A DNA stretch of 64,000 nucleotides from Bradyrhizobium sp. 1 (GTDB taxonomy: Bacteria; Pseudomonadota; Alphaproteobacteria; Rhizobiales; Xanthobacteraceae): the NCBI RefSeq assembly GCF_023073315.1, contig NZ_JADPJH010000034.1, positions 632,910 to 696,909 of the forward strand. The letters are read 5' to 3'. The position numbers and the translations under genes were made by a program. The notes under the pieces are model-generated. The model was given only the letters and a program-made list of their open reading frames with translations. It made no database searches and had not been told where the DNA came from. Shown in pieces: positions 34,356-43,030 of the stretch (positions are counted from its first letter, which is position 1; each line of letters begins with the position of its first letter).

Positions 34356-34458
34356 TGGTTGCCATCTTGCGCTGTGAAGGAGGAGCGCGACCGCGATCGT
34401 TGACCCCGGCGCAATTGGCGGTTGCAAAATAGCTGCTCCGCGGCAATGCTGCCGCGCG

Positions 34459-35181
34459 ATGTCCGCCAAATCCAGCTCCAGCGATCCGTCTAGTCAATCC
34501 GAGCCAGATCCGCCGCACTATCTCGGCCATCGCGAGCGGCTGCGCGAGCGCTTCTACAGCGCCGGCGCCGATGCGCTCAGCGACTACGAGCTTTTGGAGA
34601 TGGCGCTGTTTCCGGCCCTGCCGCGGCGCGACACCAAGCCGCTGGCGAAAACGCTGATCAAGATTTTCGGCTCGTTCGCAGAAGTCATCCACGCGCCGGT
34701 GGCGCGCTTGCGCGAGATCGACGGCATCGGCGAAGCCGCGGTCCACTAGCTCAAGCTGATCGCGGCCGCAACGCATCGCGTCGCCAAGGGCGAGGTCAAC
34801 AGCCGCAACGCGCTGTCGTCCTGGAACGAGGTGATCGACTATTGCCGCTCCAGCATGGCCTTTTCCGACAAGGAGCAATTCCGCCTGCTCTTCCTCGACA
34901 AGCGCAACCAGCTGATCGCCGACGAGGTGCAGCAGACCGGCACCGTCGACCACACCCCGGTCTACCCGCGCGAGGTCATCAAGCGCGCACTCGAGCTCTC
35001 CGCGACCGCGCTGATCCTGGTGCACAATCACCCCTCAGGCGATCCCTCGCCGTCACAGGCCGATATCCAGATGACCAAGGCGATCATCGACATCGCCAAG
35101 CCGCTGGGCATTTCGGTGCACGATCACATCATCGTGGGCAAGAGCGGGCATGCGAGCCTGCGCGGGATGCGGTTGATCTAG
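34459..35181 (+). pseudogene. radC: radC with a premature amber codon
   Basis: A RadC-family JAB/MPN protein of 240 codons interrupted by TAG at 34747-34749 (codon 97). The frame before (HYLGHRERLRERFY, IDGIGEAAVH) and after (LKLIAAATHRVAKGE, LILVHNHPSGDPSPSQAD, IVGKSGHASLRGM) is uninterrupted and both parts match the family. The lost residue is probably Gln (IxxAxVHQLKL-type context, CAG to TAG). The metal-binding HNHPSGD motif lies after the stop, so the 96-residue product would be inactive. A sequencing error or recoding cannot be excluded. Confidence 0.88.
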
Positions 35182-35239
35182 AAAGCATCGTCTTCGGTCA
35201 ATGCACGACCAATGACGATGCCAACATCAGGCCGATCGC

Positions 35240-35545
35240 TTAGTAGCAATATCGGGGGTCGACCGGGACGTAGGAGCCGTCCCGGCGCTGCATGTAGCAG
35301 CCGCGTTGATAGGCGTAGTAGCCGGAGCGGCGGCGCTCGCCCTCGGAGGCGATCGCAGCGCCCGTCCCGGCACCGACGACGGCGCCGATTGCGGCGCCAC
35401 GGCCTCCGCCGATCGCGCCACCGAGGATCGCCCCGCCAACACCGCCGATGATCGCGCCGCCGACGGCATCCTGGGCTGCCGCTTCATGTCCCGGCACCGC
35501 CATCGCAACGGTCAGACACACCACCATTCCAACAGCTCGAAGCAT
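35240..35545 (-). CDS. Glycine-zipper (YMGG-like) periplasmic protein
   Basis: A 101-residue exported protein. Signal peptide residues 1-24 (ending EAAAQ), then a glycine-zipper block GGAIIGGVGGAILGGAIGGG...GAAIGAVVGAGTGAAIA, then a Tyr/Cys tail (YYAYQRGCYMQRRDGSYVPVDPRYCY, shortened here) with two cysteines. Such proteins insert into or associate with the outer membrane. ATG 35545 has GGGAGG 7 bp upstream. Similar to YMGG proteins common in rhizobia; no defined function. Confidence 0.8.
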   Translation of the reverse strand: MLRAVGMVVCLTVAMAVPGHEAAAQDAVGGAIIGGVGGAILGGAIGGGRGAAIGAVVGAGTGAAIASEGERRRSGYYAYQRGCYMQRRDGSYVPVDPRYCY

Positions 35546-35669
35546 CCCGAATCCTCCCGGTTGATGCTTGTAGTCATAGCGTTCGCGACGATCCCGGACC
35601 AGACCAATTGTCGCAGACCGCCCGCTTGCCGCGCCACGGAGCCAGCCTGTCGCGACAGCCACGCGGCCC

Positions 35670-35990
35670 TCAGACCGAGGGGCCCTTGGCCAGAACAAAG
35701 GAGAGCACGATCGCGTCCGGCGTCTGGTTGAATTCCCTGGTCACCGTCTCGCGCACAAGGCCGGCGAGGTCGCCCAGCGGCTTGGTTTGATAAAGTTTCG
35801 GGAACATGACGGTCACCGATGCGAGGCGGCCATTGCGCCAGTTGAAGCCGACTTGCGGCCTTACGCCGGTCGACTGCTCGAGATCGCCCTCGACGGCCTG
35901 CGCGTGCTGCATACCGTCTTTCAGTGCGTCCACAGCACCGCAACCGGACAGGGCAAAGGCGAGAACAAGGATGACGACGGCTCTGAACAT
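35670..35990 (-). CDS. Putative lipoprotein
   Basis: A 106-residue protein with a lipoprotein signal (ILVLAFALSGC, lipobox Cys17). The mature domain has a predicted mixed alpha/beta pattern (VGFNWRNGRLASVTVMFPKLYQ) and an amphipathic helix (LGDLAGLVRETVTREF). I do not recognise a family. It lies 124 bp upstream of the glycine-zipper gene on the same strand, so cotranscription is possible. Confidence 0.7.
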   Translation of the reverse strand: MFRAVVILVLAFALSGCGAVDALKDGMQHAQAVEGDLEQSTGVRPQVGFNWRNGRLASVTVMFPKLYQTKPLGDLAGLVRETVTREFNQTPDAIVLSFVLAKGPSV

Positions 35991-36304
35991 CGGGGGACCT
36001 GAATGGAATTCACGCTCTCGGTAAGATTGTAGCTATCGCATCATTCAACACAACGGGCAAACCACAGGAATGACGGTGCGACGCCGATACACCGGCTACG
36101 GCGCCTGCTTCCCGAACGGACAATCGCATTGACGTAGGGCTCGCCGATTGGTGGCCAAAAACTGTAAGCCACTTCATATGGCCCCAACCGGCAACCTGCG
36201 ACATTCGCGCAGATCACGCTGGAGTCACGCCCCGATCACGGCGCCTGGTTCACAACTGACTTGCATGAGATTTCGATCATCCATCAATTTGCGGGAGCCG
36301 AACA
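35991..36304. other. Intergenic, lower GC, no gene seen
   Basis: About 310 bp between divergent genes, visibly less GC-rich than its surroundings. No credible frame or hairpin terminator was found. GGGAG at 36293-36297, about 8 bp before ATG 36305, is the ribosome site of the following gene. Confidence 0.5.
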
Positions 36305-37696
36305 ATGGCTGTGTCATTCGACAGGATCAAGGACGAGTACGAACGAAACTGGTCCAACATGAAGATCAGGCCCTCGCACGCCGACGAGGCGAACCACGCA
36401 GCAAACACGGCCATCAAAAGCAAGGATATCTATAAGCAGATCGAAGACAAGACCGACGTACCCTGGTGGTTCGTCGCCATCCTTCATTCGCGCGAAGCCA
36501 GTTTCAACTTCAGCAAATATCTCGGAAACGGCCAGCCGCTTAGTCGGATGACGACCATCGTCCCGAAGGGACATGGCCCGTTTACCTCGTTCGCCGAAGG
36601 CGCCGTGGACGCGCTCAGGCACGAGGGATTTATCGGCGCACGCGACTGGGGCGTTGCAAGAACGATGTTTCGGCTGGAGCAGTATAACGGCTTCGGCTAT
36701 CGCGGCCGCGGCATCAATTCGCCCTATCTGTGGTCCGGATCCAACATCTATGGGCCGCCGGAACAGAGGGGTGGAAAGTTCGTCGGTGATGGCGACTTCT
36801 CGTCCAGCGAGGTCGACAAGCAACTGGGCGCAGCGACGATCCTCCGGGCGATGATGGAACTGGACCCCTCGATCAATCTCGACGGCGCCCCGACGCTGGT
36901 GGGCCAACTCGAACCCGAGGAGCGGATCGCGCCGATGGCGTTGCTGATGCAACAATCGCTCAACAAGATCGGCGCCAATCCCCCGCTTGAGGAAGACGGC
37001 ATCGTCGGACCGAAGACCAAGGCGGCGGTGGCGCAGTTTCAGCAGCAGCACGGCATCACCGAATCCGGGGCCCTGGACGGCGCGACGGTCGCCGCCATCA
37101 CGCGGGCCGCGCAGCAATCGATGGCGGTTGCGCAGCCGGCGGACTTGTCTCCCATTCTGAAGCGCCTGGAGGATCTGGTGACGTTGTTTCAATCCGGACC
37201 GAGGGTGCCGGCGGCGGTGCCGACCAACCCGGCGCCCGCAGCCGGCGACCCGATCAACCTGCTCGAGCGGTTGCTGACGCTCGTCAACAAGACCGGCGCC
37301 GTACCCGGGACGACCAAGCCGGGCGCGCCGAACGCCGCGCCCGTCGATCAGTTGAAGCAGGTGATCGACCTGCTCGGCGCGCTGCTCAACAAGGACGGCA
37401 AGCCCGTGCTCGGACAAGTCAACGGCGCGCTCGGCGAAACCATCGGGAAGCTGCTCGACGGCAAGAAGACCGCGCTCGGCCTCGGCGGCTCCGTGCTCAC
37501 CGCACTGCTCTCGTCGGTGACGGCGAGCCCCAATGCGGGCGGCATTGCCGGATTGCTCGGGACGATCGTCTCGGCGGTGCCGGGCCTCGGCCAGTTCGCA
37601 ATGCCGATCTCGCTGGCGCTCACCGCCTGGGGCGTGCTCGGCAAGATGGAGAAGTGGGCGCAAGGCACCGCGCCGCCGCCCAAGCCGACGACGTGA
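36305..37696 (+). CDS. Lysozyme-family protein with peptidoglycan-binding domain
   Basis: A 463-residue protein. The N-terminal domain (about 35-210) matches the COG5526 lysozyme family, with catalytic Glu candidate E64 in LHSREASFNF and the NGQPL loop. A PG_binding_1 domain (about 215-265) contains DGIVGPKTKAAVAQFQQQHG. A long Ala/Pro linker follows. The C-terminal 90 residues have glycine-rich hydrophobic segments (LGGSVLTALLSSVTAS, AGLLGTIVSAVPGLG) that could enter membranes. No signal peptide is visible, as in endolysins that rely on a holin, and no phage genes are nearby. It may be a domesticated endolysin. Confidence 0.82.
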   Translation: MAVSFDRIKDEYERNWSNMKIRPSHADEANHAANTAIKSKDIYKQIEDKTDVPWWFVAILHSREASFNFSKYLGNGQPLSRMTTIVPKGHGPFTSFAEGAVDALRHEGFIGARDWGVARTMFRLEQYNGFGYRGRGINSPYLWSGSNIYGPPEQRGGKFVGDGDFSSSEVDKQLGAATILRAMMELDPSINLDGAPTLVGQLEPEERIAPMALLMQQSLNKIGANPPLEEDGIVGPKTKAAVAQFQQQHGITESGALDGATVAAITRAAQQSMAVAQPADLSPILKRLEDLVTLFQSGPRVPAAVPTNPAPAAGDPINLLERLLTLVNKTGAVPGTTKPGAPNAAPVDQLKQVIDLLGALLNKDGKPVLGQVNGALGETIGKLLDGKKTALGLGGSVLTALLSSVTASPNAGGIAGLLGTIVSAVPGLGQFAMPISLALTAWGVLGKMEKWAQGTAPPPKPTT

Positions 37697-37727
37697 GTTG
37701 AGACCACCGCGCCAATCGTGGCAGCGC

Positions 37728-38420
37728 CTACTGCCGCAGCATGATCAGGGGATCGGCGGCGTCGGGGACGCGCCGCCACTGCGCGTTGTCGTCGGCCTCG
37801 AACTGCCAGACGTCGCCTGATTTCGACATCAGGATGATCTGGCCGCGTTCGAGCCGCCATTGCGTCGGGTTGAACTGCGCGATGGTCGCGTCGCATCTCG
37901 GCTTGAGGAAGACCTGGAAGTTGTCCGGGCCGGCTTCCGTGTTGGTCAGAGTCAGCCCGCACACCGGCTGGCCGTTGCCGCGCACCATCGACCAATCGCC
38001 GATCATCTGGTCCATCGACTTCGCCATCGACCGCGCGGCGGCGAGATCCTGCAGGATGTAGACGCCCTCGCCCTGTCGCAGGCCCTCGAAGATGCCGGCC
38101 TCGACCTCGGTGAAGTCGATCACGGATTCACCGGTCGCATCCTGCAAACGGACGATGTCGAGACCCCTGACGCTCCAAGCGACGATGTCCTTGGTGAAGG
38201 GCAGCGCAGCCTTGCAGGCCGGCTCCAGCTCCAGCTTGAACCCCTGTCCAGCAGGATCGCCCTTCATCGTGACCACGCAGGTCTTGCTGCGCTCGGTGGT
38301 CGAAAGCTCCCACTGCCCCACCATGTCCTTCTTCAGGGTCGTCGCATCCTGCGCACGCGCAGCGCCGATCGCGGCAACGCAGGCCGCGACGGCGAATGCA
38401 ACGACCCGAAGACCTCTCAT
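37728..38420 (-). CDS. Exported protein with two AprI/Inh-type domains
   Basis: A 230-residue periplasmic protein. Signal peptide residues 1-23 (ending ARAQ). Two copies of the Inh (AprI-like metalloprotease-inhibitor) lipocalin-like domain, about 30-125 and 135-230, each opening with MxGxWxL/M and carrying a CxxT/LT...C pair (CVVTMKG...PAC and CGLTLTN...PRC). Single-domain versions protect cells from their own serralysin-type proteases; a protease gene is not in the window. Its ATG overlaps the 2-hydroxyacid dehydrogenase stop (TGATG), an odd operon partner. Confidence 0.82.
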   Translation of the reverse strand: MRGLRVVAFAVAACVAAIGAARAQDATTLKKDMVGQWELSTTERSKTCVVTMKGDPAGQGFKLELEPACKAALPFTKDIVAWSVRGLDIVRLQDATGESVIDFTEVEAGIFEGLRQGEGVYILQDLAAARSMAKSMDQMIGDWSMVRGNGQPVCGLTLTNTEAGPDNFQVFLKPRCDATIAQFNPTQWRLERGQIILMSKSGDVWQFEADDNAQWRRVPDAADPLIMLRQ

Positions 38421-39409
38421 CAGCGCCCCTTGAACGGCGTTTCGGCAACCGGGGTCAGCGGCGCCTTGCCGGCGAACCAGGATTTGAGGTTGTCGACCAC
38501 GAGCTGGTCCATCGCGTTGCGCGTCACCACCGAGGCCGAGCCGATATGCGGCAGCAGCACGACGTTCTGCATGCTCTTGAGCTCGTCCGGCACGCTCGGC
38601 TCGGCTGCGAACACGTCGAGACCGGCAGCGAGGATGGTGCCGGACTTGAGCGCCTGGACCAAAGCCTGCTCGTCGACGACGGAGCCGCGCGCGACGTTGA
38701 CCAGCACGCCGCGCGGACCGAGCGCCTTGAGCACCTCGGCATTGACCATCTTGTTGGTGCTGGCGCCGCCGGGCACGATCACCATCAGCGTATCCACCGC
38801 CTTCGCCATCTCGATCAGATCAGGATAGTGCTTGTAGGAGACGTCCTTGGACGGATTGCGGGTGTGATAAACCACCGGCACCAGCGAGGCATCGAGCCGG
38901 CGCGCGATCGCCTGTCCGATCCGGCCCATGCCGACGATACCGACCTTGCGATCGCGCAGCGAACCGACGCTGAGCGGATAGTTCTGGGTCTGCCAGAGAC
39001 CGGAGCGGACGTAACGATCGGCCTTGATGAATTCACGCACCGTCGAGATCAGAAGGCCCATCGCGACGTCGGCGACCTCTTCGGTCAGCACGTCGGGCGT
39101 GTTGGTGACGATGATGTTGTGCTCGGCCGCGTATTTGGAATCGATGTGGTCGTAGCCGACGCCGAAGCTTGCCACCATCTCGATCTTGGGCAGCTGCGAC
39201 AGCGAGTCCTTGTCGGCGCGGACCGTGTGATAGGTCACGGCGACGCCGCGGACTTTTTCGCGGATCGCCGGCGTCAGCCGCTCGAGGTCGCCCCGCGTCT
39301 CGGCCTTGTGCACGATGAAATGATCGGAAAACCCGTTCTCGAGGATCGGCCGGACCGGTCCATAAATCAAAAGGTCGATCTTGTCGGACGAAATCGAACC
39401 GGTAGACAT
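38420..39409 (-). CDS. D-isomer-specific 2-hydroxyacid dehydrogenase
   Basis: A 329-residue NAD(P)-dependent dehydrogenase. Rossmann motif GIVGMGRIGQAIARRL; catalytic Arg in NVARGSVVDE, Glu in DVFAAEP, His in LPHIGSA. The VASFGVGYDHID segment is conserved in glyoxylate/hydroxypyruvate reductases. It lies inside an operon behind an NMT1-type ABC importer (overlaps by one base at its start) and in front of the AprI-like gene. Likely reduces a 2-oxo acid related to the imported compound. Confidence 0.93.
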   Translation of the reverse strand: MSTGSISSDKIDLLIYGPVRPILENGFSDHFIVHKAETRGDLERLTPAIREKVRGVAVTYHTVRADKDSLSQLPKIEMVASFGVGYDHIDSKYAAEHNIIVTNTPDVLTEEVADVAMGLLISTVREFIKADRYVRSGLWQTQNYPLSVGSLRDRKVGIVGMGRIGQAIARRLDASLVPVVYHTRNPSKDVSYKHYPDLIEMAKAVDTLMVIVPGGASTNKMVNAEVLKALGPRGVLVNVARGSVVDEQALVQALKSGTILAAGLDVFAAEPSVPDELKSMQNVVLLPHIGSASVVTRNAMDQLVVDNLKSWFAGKAPLTPVAETPFKGR

Positions 39410-40227
39410 CAGTTTTCCTTTCCAAGTGCGCTCTCGTGCCAGCGCCGTAAAACGAGGTGGGAAACTAGCGCCAGCACCCCATAGATGACAATCCCGGCCA
39501 GCGACAACAAAAGCAGCGCTGCGAACATGCGGGGTATGTTCAACCGGTAGCCGGATTCGGCGATCCGATAGGCGAGCCCGGAGCCGGCACCGGCCGTTCC
39601 GGCCGCGATCTCGGCCACGACCGCGCCGATCAGCGACAGGCCGCCGGCGATGCGCAAGCCGCCGAGGATATAGGGCAGCGCCGCCGGCAGCTTCAGGAAA
39701 CGCAGGGTCTGCGGCGGCGAGGCGCCGTAGAGCTGGAACAGCCCGGCGAGGTTGCGATCAACCGAATTCAGCCCGAGCGTGGTGTTCGACAGCACCGGGA
39801 AAAAGGCGACGATGAAGGCGCAGACCACGACCGCGGTCTGCTGCTCCAGATAGATCAGAAGCAGCGGCGCAATCGCGATCACCGGCGTCACCTGGAGCAC
39901 GACGGCATAGGGGAACAGCGAATATTCCACCCATTTCGACTGGTTGAACAGCAGCGCCAGCGCGATGCCGCCGATGCTGGCGGCGACAAAACCTTCGAGC
40001 GTCGTCAGAAGCGTGGCCGCGAGCGATTGTGACAGCACCGCCCAGTCCTTGATCAGTGTCAGGACAATGACGGAAGGCGCCGGCAGCACGTAGGGCGGGA
40101 TGTCCTTGATGCGGACCAGGAGTTCCCAGGCGAGAAGTCCCGCCGCGAACACGATGACCGGAAGCACAATGCGCGTCGCGCGTGGTGCGCCTGATGGTTT
40201 TGCGGTGGCGGCGGCTTGCGCGTTCAT
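39409..40227 (-). CDS. ABC importer permease (TauC/SsuC/ThiX type)
   Basis: A 272-residue permease with six helices. The EAA loop reads LFQLYGASPPQTLRFLKLPAALPYILGGL. The start at 40227 (MNAQAA) overlaps the ATPase gene by 4 bp; a longer reading to 40461 lies inside the ATPase gene. Ends one base into the dehydrogenase gene. Part of a four-gene chain of binding protein, ATPase, permease and dehydrogenase. Confidence 0.95.
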   Translation of the reverse strand: MNAQAAATAKPSGAPRATRIVLPVIVFAAGLLAWELLVRIKDIPPYVLPAPSVIVLTLIKDWAVLSQSLAATLLTTLEGFVAASIGGIALALLFNQSKWVEYSLFPYAVVLQVTPVIAIAPLLLIYLEQQTAVVVCAFIVAFFPVLSNTTLGLNSVDRNLAGLFQLYGASPPQTLRFLKLPAALPYILGGLRIAGGLSLIGAVVAEIAAGTAGAGSGLAYRIAESGYRLNIPRMFAALLLLSLAGIVIYGVLALVSHLVLRRWHESALGKEN

Positions 40228-41039
40228 AGCGTCGACTGCCCCGAATAGGACGGCGCCAGCGCCGCCGACACGCGCCGGCAATAGTCGGAATAGGCGACTG
40301 AAGTCCGAAACTCCTCGCCGCGCGGCTCGACCGTCTCGATGCGGATGTCTGCCTGGATGCGGCCGGGCCGCGCCGTCATGACCACGACGCGCTGGGACAG
40401 ATAGACGGATTCGAACACCGAATGGGTGACGAAGATGACGGTCTTGCCCAGAGCTCGCCACAGCGCGAGCAGATCGTTGTTGAGGCGAAAGCGCGTGATC
40501 TCGTCGAGCGCCGCGAACGGCTCGTCCATCAGGAGGATGTCGGGATTGGTGACAAGCGCGCGCGCCAGCGACACCCGCATCTTCATGCCGCCGGACAGTT
40601 CGCGCGGGAAAGCGTCGGCGAAATCGGCAAGGCCAACACTGGCCAGTGCTTCATCGGCACGCGCGCGCCCCTCGGCCTTTGGTACGCCGCCGAGCTTCAG
40701 CGGCAGCCGCACGTTCTCGCGCACGCTGGTCCAGGGCATCAGGGTCGGCTCCTGAAACACGAAGCCGATGCCATGACCTGGTAACACCTCGCCTTCGTGG
40801 CGCGCCACCCGCACGGTGCCTGATGACGGCGCACTGAGCTCCGCGATCAGCCGCAGCGCCGTCGACTTGCCGCAGCCGGACGGGCCGAGCAGCGAGATGA
40901 ACTCGCCCTTGCGCACGGCAAGGTCGAGCGGGCCGAGCGCCATGACGCCATTGTCATACGCCTTCGTCACGCCGCGCAGGCTGACGGCGAGGGCCGTCAG
41001 GCCGGCCTCGGCCCCGGACGAGGTTTTGACAGCAGACAT
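40224..41039 (-). CDS. ABC importer ATPase (TauB/SsuB/ThiZ type)
   Basis: A 271-residue ATPase. Walker A GPSGCGKST, Q-loop FQEPTLMPW, signature LSGGMKMRVSLARAL, Walker B ILLMDEPFAALD and H-loop VTHS. The LSGGMKMR form and MPWTSVRENV are typical of the nitrate/sulfonate/taurine group. It starts 10 bp after the binding-protein gene. Confidence 0.95.
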   Translation of the reverse strand: MSAVKTSSGAEAGLTALAVSLRGVTKAYDNGVMALGPLDLAVRKGEFISLLGPSGCGKSTALRLIAELSAPSSGTVRVARHEGEVLPGHGIGFVFQEPTLMPWTSVRENVRLPLKLGGVPKAEGRARADEALASVGLADFADAFPRELSGGMKMRVSLARALVTNPDILLMDEPFAALDEITRFRLNNDLLALWRALGKTVIFVTHSVFESVYLSQRVVVMTARPGRIQADIRIETVEPRGEEFRTSVAYSDYCRRVSAALAPSYSGQSTL

Positions 41040-41049
41040 GGACCCAGCG

Positions 41050-42072
41050 TTACGGCTTGCTCGGGCGCAGCTCGACGCCGACGCCCTTGTTGACGAAGCG
41101 CAGCGTGTAGGACTTGCGGAAGTCGAGATCGCCCTTCACGACGCCGGCCTTCACCATCTTGTTGAAGAAGGAGGTGTAGCGATCGTCGCTCATCGCGCCG
41201 ATGCCGCTCTTCAAGCTGTCGCCGGAATCGACGATGCCGTATTCCTTCATCTTGGCGACGGAATAGGCGAGCAGATCGTCGGTCATCTCCGGATTGAGCT
41301 TCTTGATCATGGCATTGCCGGCGGAGTTATTGCCGTAGATGTAATTGTACCAGCCGATCATGGAGGCATCGACGAAGCGCTGCACGAGGTCGGGCTTCTT
41401 CTCGGCGATGTCGCGGCGGGTCTCGATCAAAGTCGAATAGGTGTTGAAGCCGTAATCGGCGAGCAGCAGCACGTTCGGCTTGAAGCCGGCGGCCTTCTCG
41501 ACCGCGAACGGCTCGGAGGTGACGTAGCCCTGCATCGCGCTCTTGGGGTTGGCGATGAAGGGCTGCGGATTGAAATTGTAGGGACGGACGTTCTTCTCGC
41601 TAAAGCCGTATTCTGACTTCAGCCACTGGAAGTAGCTGGTCATGCCCTCCTTGGAGACGAACAAGGTCAGCGGCTTGAGGTCCTCGATCCTGGCGACCTT
41701 GGCATCAGGCTGGGTCAGCATCACCTGCGGATCCTTCTGGAACACCGCGGCAATGGTCACGACGGGGACGTTGTTGGCGACCGCATCGAACGACATCAGC
41801 GTGTTCGCGGCCATGAAGAAGTCGATCTTGCCGGCGATCAAGAGCATCCGGTTGTTCTCGTTGGGCCCGCCTGGGACGATGGTGACGTCGAGGCCGTATT
41901 TTTTGTAGGTGCCGTCGGCGACCGCCTGGAAGAAACCGCCATGCTCGGCCTCGGCGACCCAATTGGTGCCGAAGGTGACCTTGTCCAGCGTCTCGGCCCT
42001 TACAGGCGCAAGAGAGACGCAAGCGGCCATCAAGCCCGCCGTTAACGCTCGCCGCAAATGAGAGGGGCTCAT
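41050..42072 (-). CDS. NMT1/THI5-type periplasmic binding protein
   Basis: A 340-residue binding protein with a signal peptide (residues 1-26, ending VRAE). The mature N-terminus VTFGTNWVAEAEHGGFFQAVADGTYKKYGLDV is the NMT1/THI5 signature, shared by ThiY (formylaminopyrimidine) and by taurine/nitrate receptors; EHGGFFQA is closest to the pyrimidine/thiamine-precursor or riboflavin-precursor group. No TPP riboswitch was found upstream. First gene of its operon, divergent from a creatininase-family enzyme, which may act on the same compound. Confidence 0.88.
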   Translation of the reverse strand: MSPSHLRRALTAGLMAACVSLAPVRAETLDKVTFGTNWVAEAEHGGFFQAVADGTYKKYGLDVTIVPGGPNENNRMLLIAGKIDFFMAANTLMSFDAVANNVPVVTIAAVFQKDPQVMLTQPDAKVARIEDLKPLTLFVSKEGMTSYFQWLKSEYGFSEKNVRPYNFNPQPFIANPKSAMQGYVTSEPFAVEKAAGFKPNVLLLADYGFNTYSTLIETRRDIAEKKPDLVQRFVDASMIGWYNYIYGNNSAGNAMIKKLNPEMTDDLLAYSVAKMKEYGIVDSGDSLKSGIGAMSDDRYTSFFNKMVKAGVVKGDLDFRKSYTLRFVNKGVGVELRPSKP

Positions 42073-42135
42073 GGGTGCACTCCGTCGATCGCTTCTAGCC
42101 GATCCCAGTCCAACGCGATAAAACCGCAAGAGATC

Positions 42136-42168
42136 AGGGGACGCGAGCCGGCCAGGCCTGCGTCCCCT
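42136..42168. promoter_or_regulatory. Inverted repeat in the divergent creatininase/ABC promoter
   Basis: AGGGGACGC (42136-42144) and GCGTCCCCT (42160-42168) are perfect 9-bp arms around a 15-bp loop that itself holds GCCGGCC and GGCC. It lies 63 bp from the ABC binding-protein start and 55 bp from the creatininase start. It could be a shared operator or an RNA hairpin; no T-run follows. Confidence 0.45.
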
Positions 42169-42223
42169 CCATACCCCAAACTACGTGACAAAATTGGGCA
42201 AAGAAACCACCAAAGAAAACTCA

Positions 42224-43030
42224 ATGAGGCCATCCCGCGACTGGATCGACATCAACTGGGCCAGTGCTGCCCCGGCGGATGTGTCGCGCTGGATCGCGGT
42301 GCTGCCGCTGGCGGCAACCGAGCAGCACGGCCCGCATCTGCCTGTTACGACCGACGTGCTGATCGCCGACGCCTATCTGGCGCGCGTGCGCGAGCTTCTG
42401 CCCGACAGCGTTCCGGCGACGTTCCTGCCCGTTGAACCGATCGGGATTTCCACCGAGCATATCGACTATCCCGGCACGCAGACGCTACCGACTGAGGTCG
42501 CGCTGAAGCGATGGACAGGGATCGGCGAAGAGGTCGCGCGGCGCGGCGTGAGAAAGCTCGTCATCATCACCAGCCATGGCGGCAACAGCGCGGCAATGAT
42601 GCTGATCGCGCAGGATCTGCGCGCGCACCAAAAACTGTTCGTGGTGACGACGTCGTGGTCGCGGCTCTCGGGCGCGGACACATTATTCCCGGCCGATGAA
42701 GTGCGCCACGGCATTCACGGCGGCGCCATCGAAACTTCGATCATGCTGGCGCGCTATCCCGATCAGGTGCGCAAGGATGCGATCGCGGATTTTCCCGCGA
42801 GCAGCATCGCGATGGAGAAGCAATATCGCTGGCTCTCAACGCAGCGGCCCGCGCCGTTCGCCTGGCAGGCGCAGGATCTCCATCCGAGCGGCGCGATCGG
42901 CAACGCGACAATGGCTGTCGCCGAGAAGGGCGAGCGGCTGCTCGATCAGGGCGCGACGGCTTTCTGCGAGCTGCTCGAAGAAGTCGATAACTTCGACGTG
43001 AACAGGCTCGCCAAGGGCCCCCTCGGCTAG
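42224..43030 (+). CDS. Creatininase family amidohydrolase
   Basis: A 268-residue creatininase/MftE/FAPy-deformylase family metalloenzyme. Metal site: E-Q-H in LAATEQHGPHLPVTTD, the Asp in TDVLIADAY, and H in SHGGNS and E in GGAIETSIM (the second half). It groups by motif with creatinine amidohydrolase and with the archaeal FAPy deformylase. Divergent from an NMT1-type ABC importer, so it may hydrolyse an imported cyclic amide or formamide. The ATG at 42224 gives the normal N-terminus. Confidence 0.92.
   Translation: MRPSRDWIDINWASAAPADVSRWIAVLPLAATEQHGPHLPVTTDVLIADAYLARVRELLPDSVPATFLPVEPIGISTEHIDYPGTQTLPTEVALKRWTGIGEEVARRGVRKLVIITSHGGNSAAMMLIAQDLRAHQKLFVVTTSWSRLSGADTLFPADEVRHGIHGGAIETSIMLARYPDQVRKDAIADFPASSIAMEKQYRWLSTQRPAPFAWQAQDLHPSGAIGNATMAVAEKGERLLDQGATAFCELLEEVDNFDVNRLAKGPLG

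Noticed and set aside
34459..35181. radC read as two separate genes, or TAG as a recoded codon
   Set aside because: Both parts are halves of one RadC domain set in the same frame; there is no ribosome site for the second half and no pyrrolysine machinery in view. Nonsense mutation is simpler.
42073..42223. TPP riboswitch for the NMT1-type importer
   Set aside because: The conserved CTGAGA and ACCTGA...GGxTAATGCC elements are absent on both strands.
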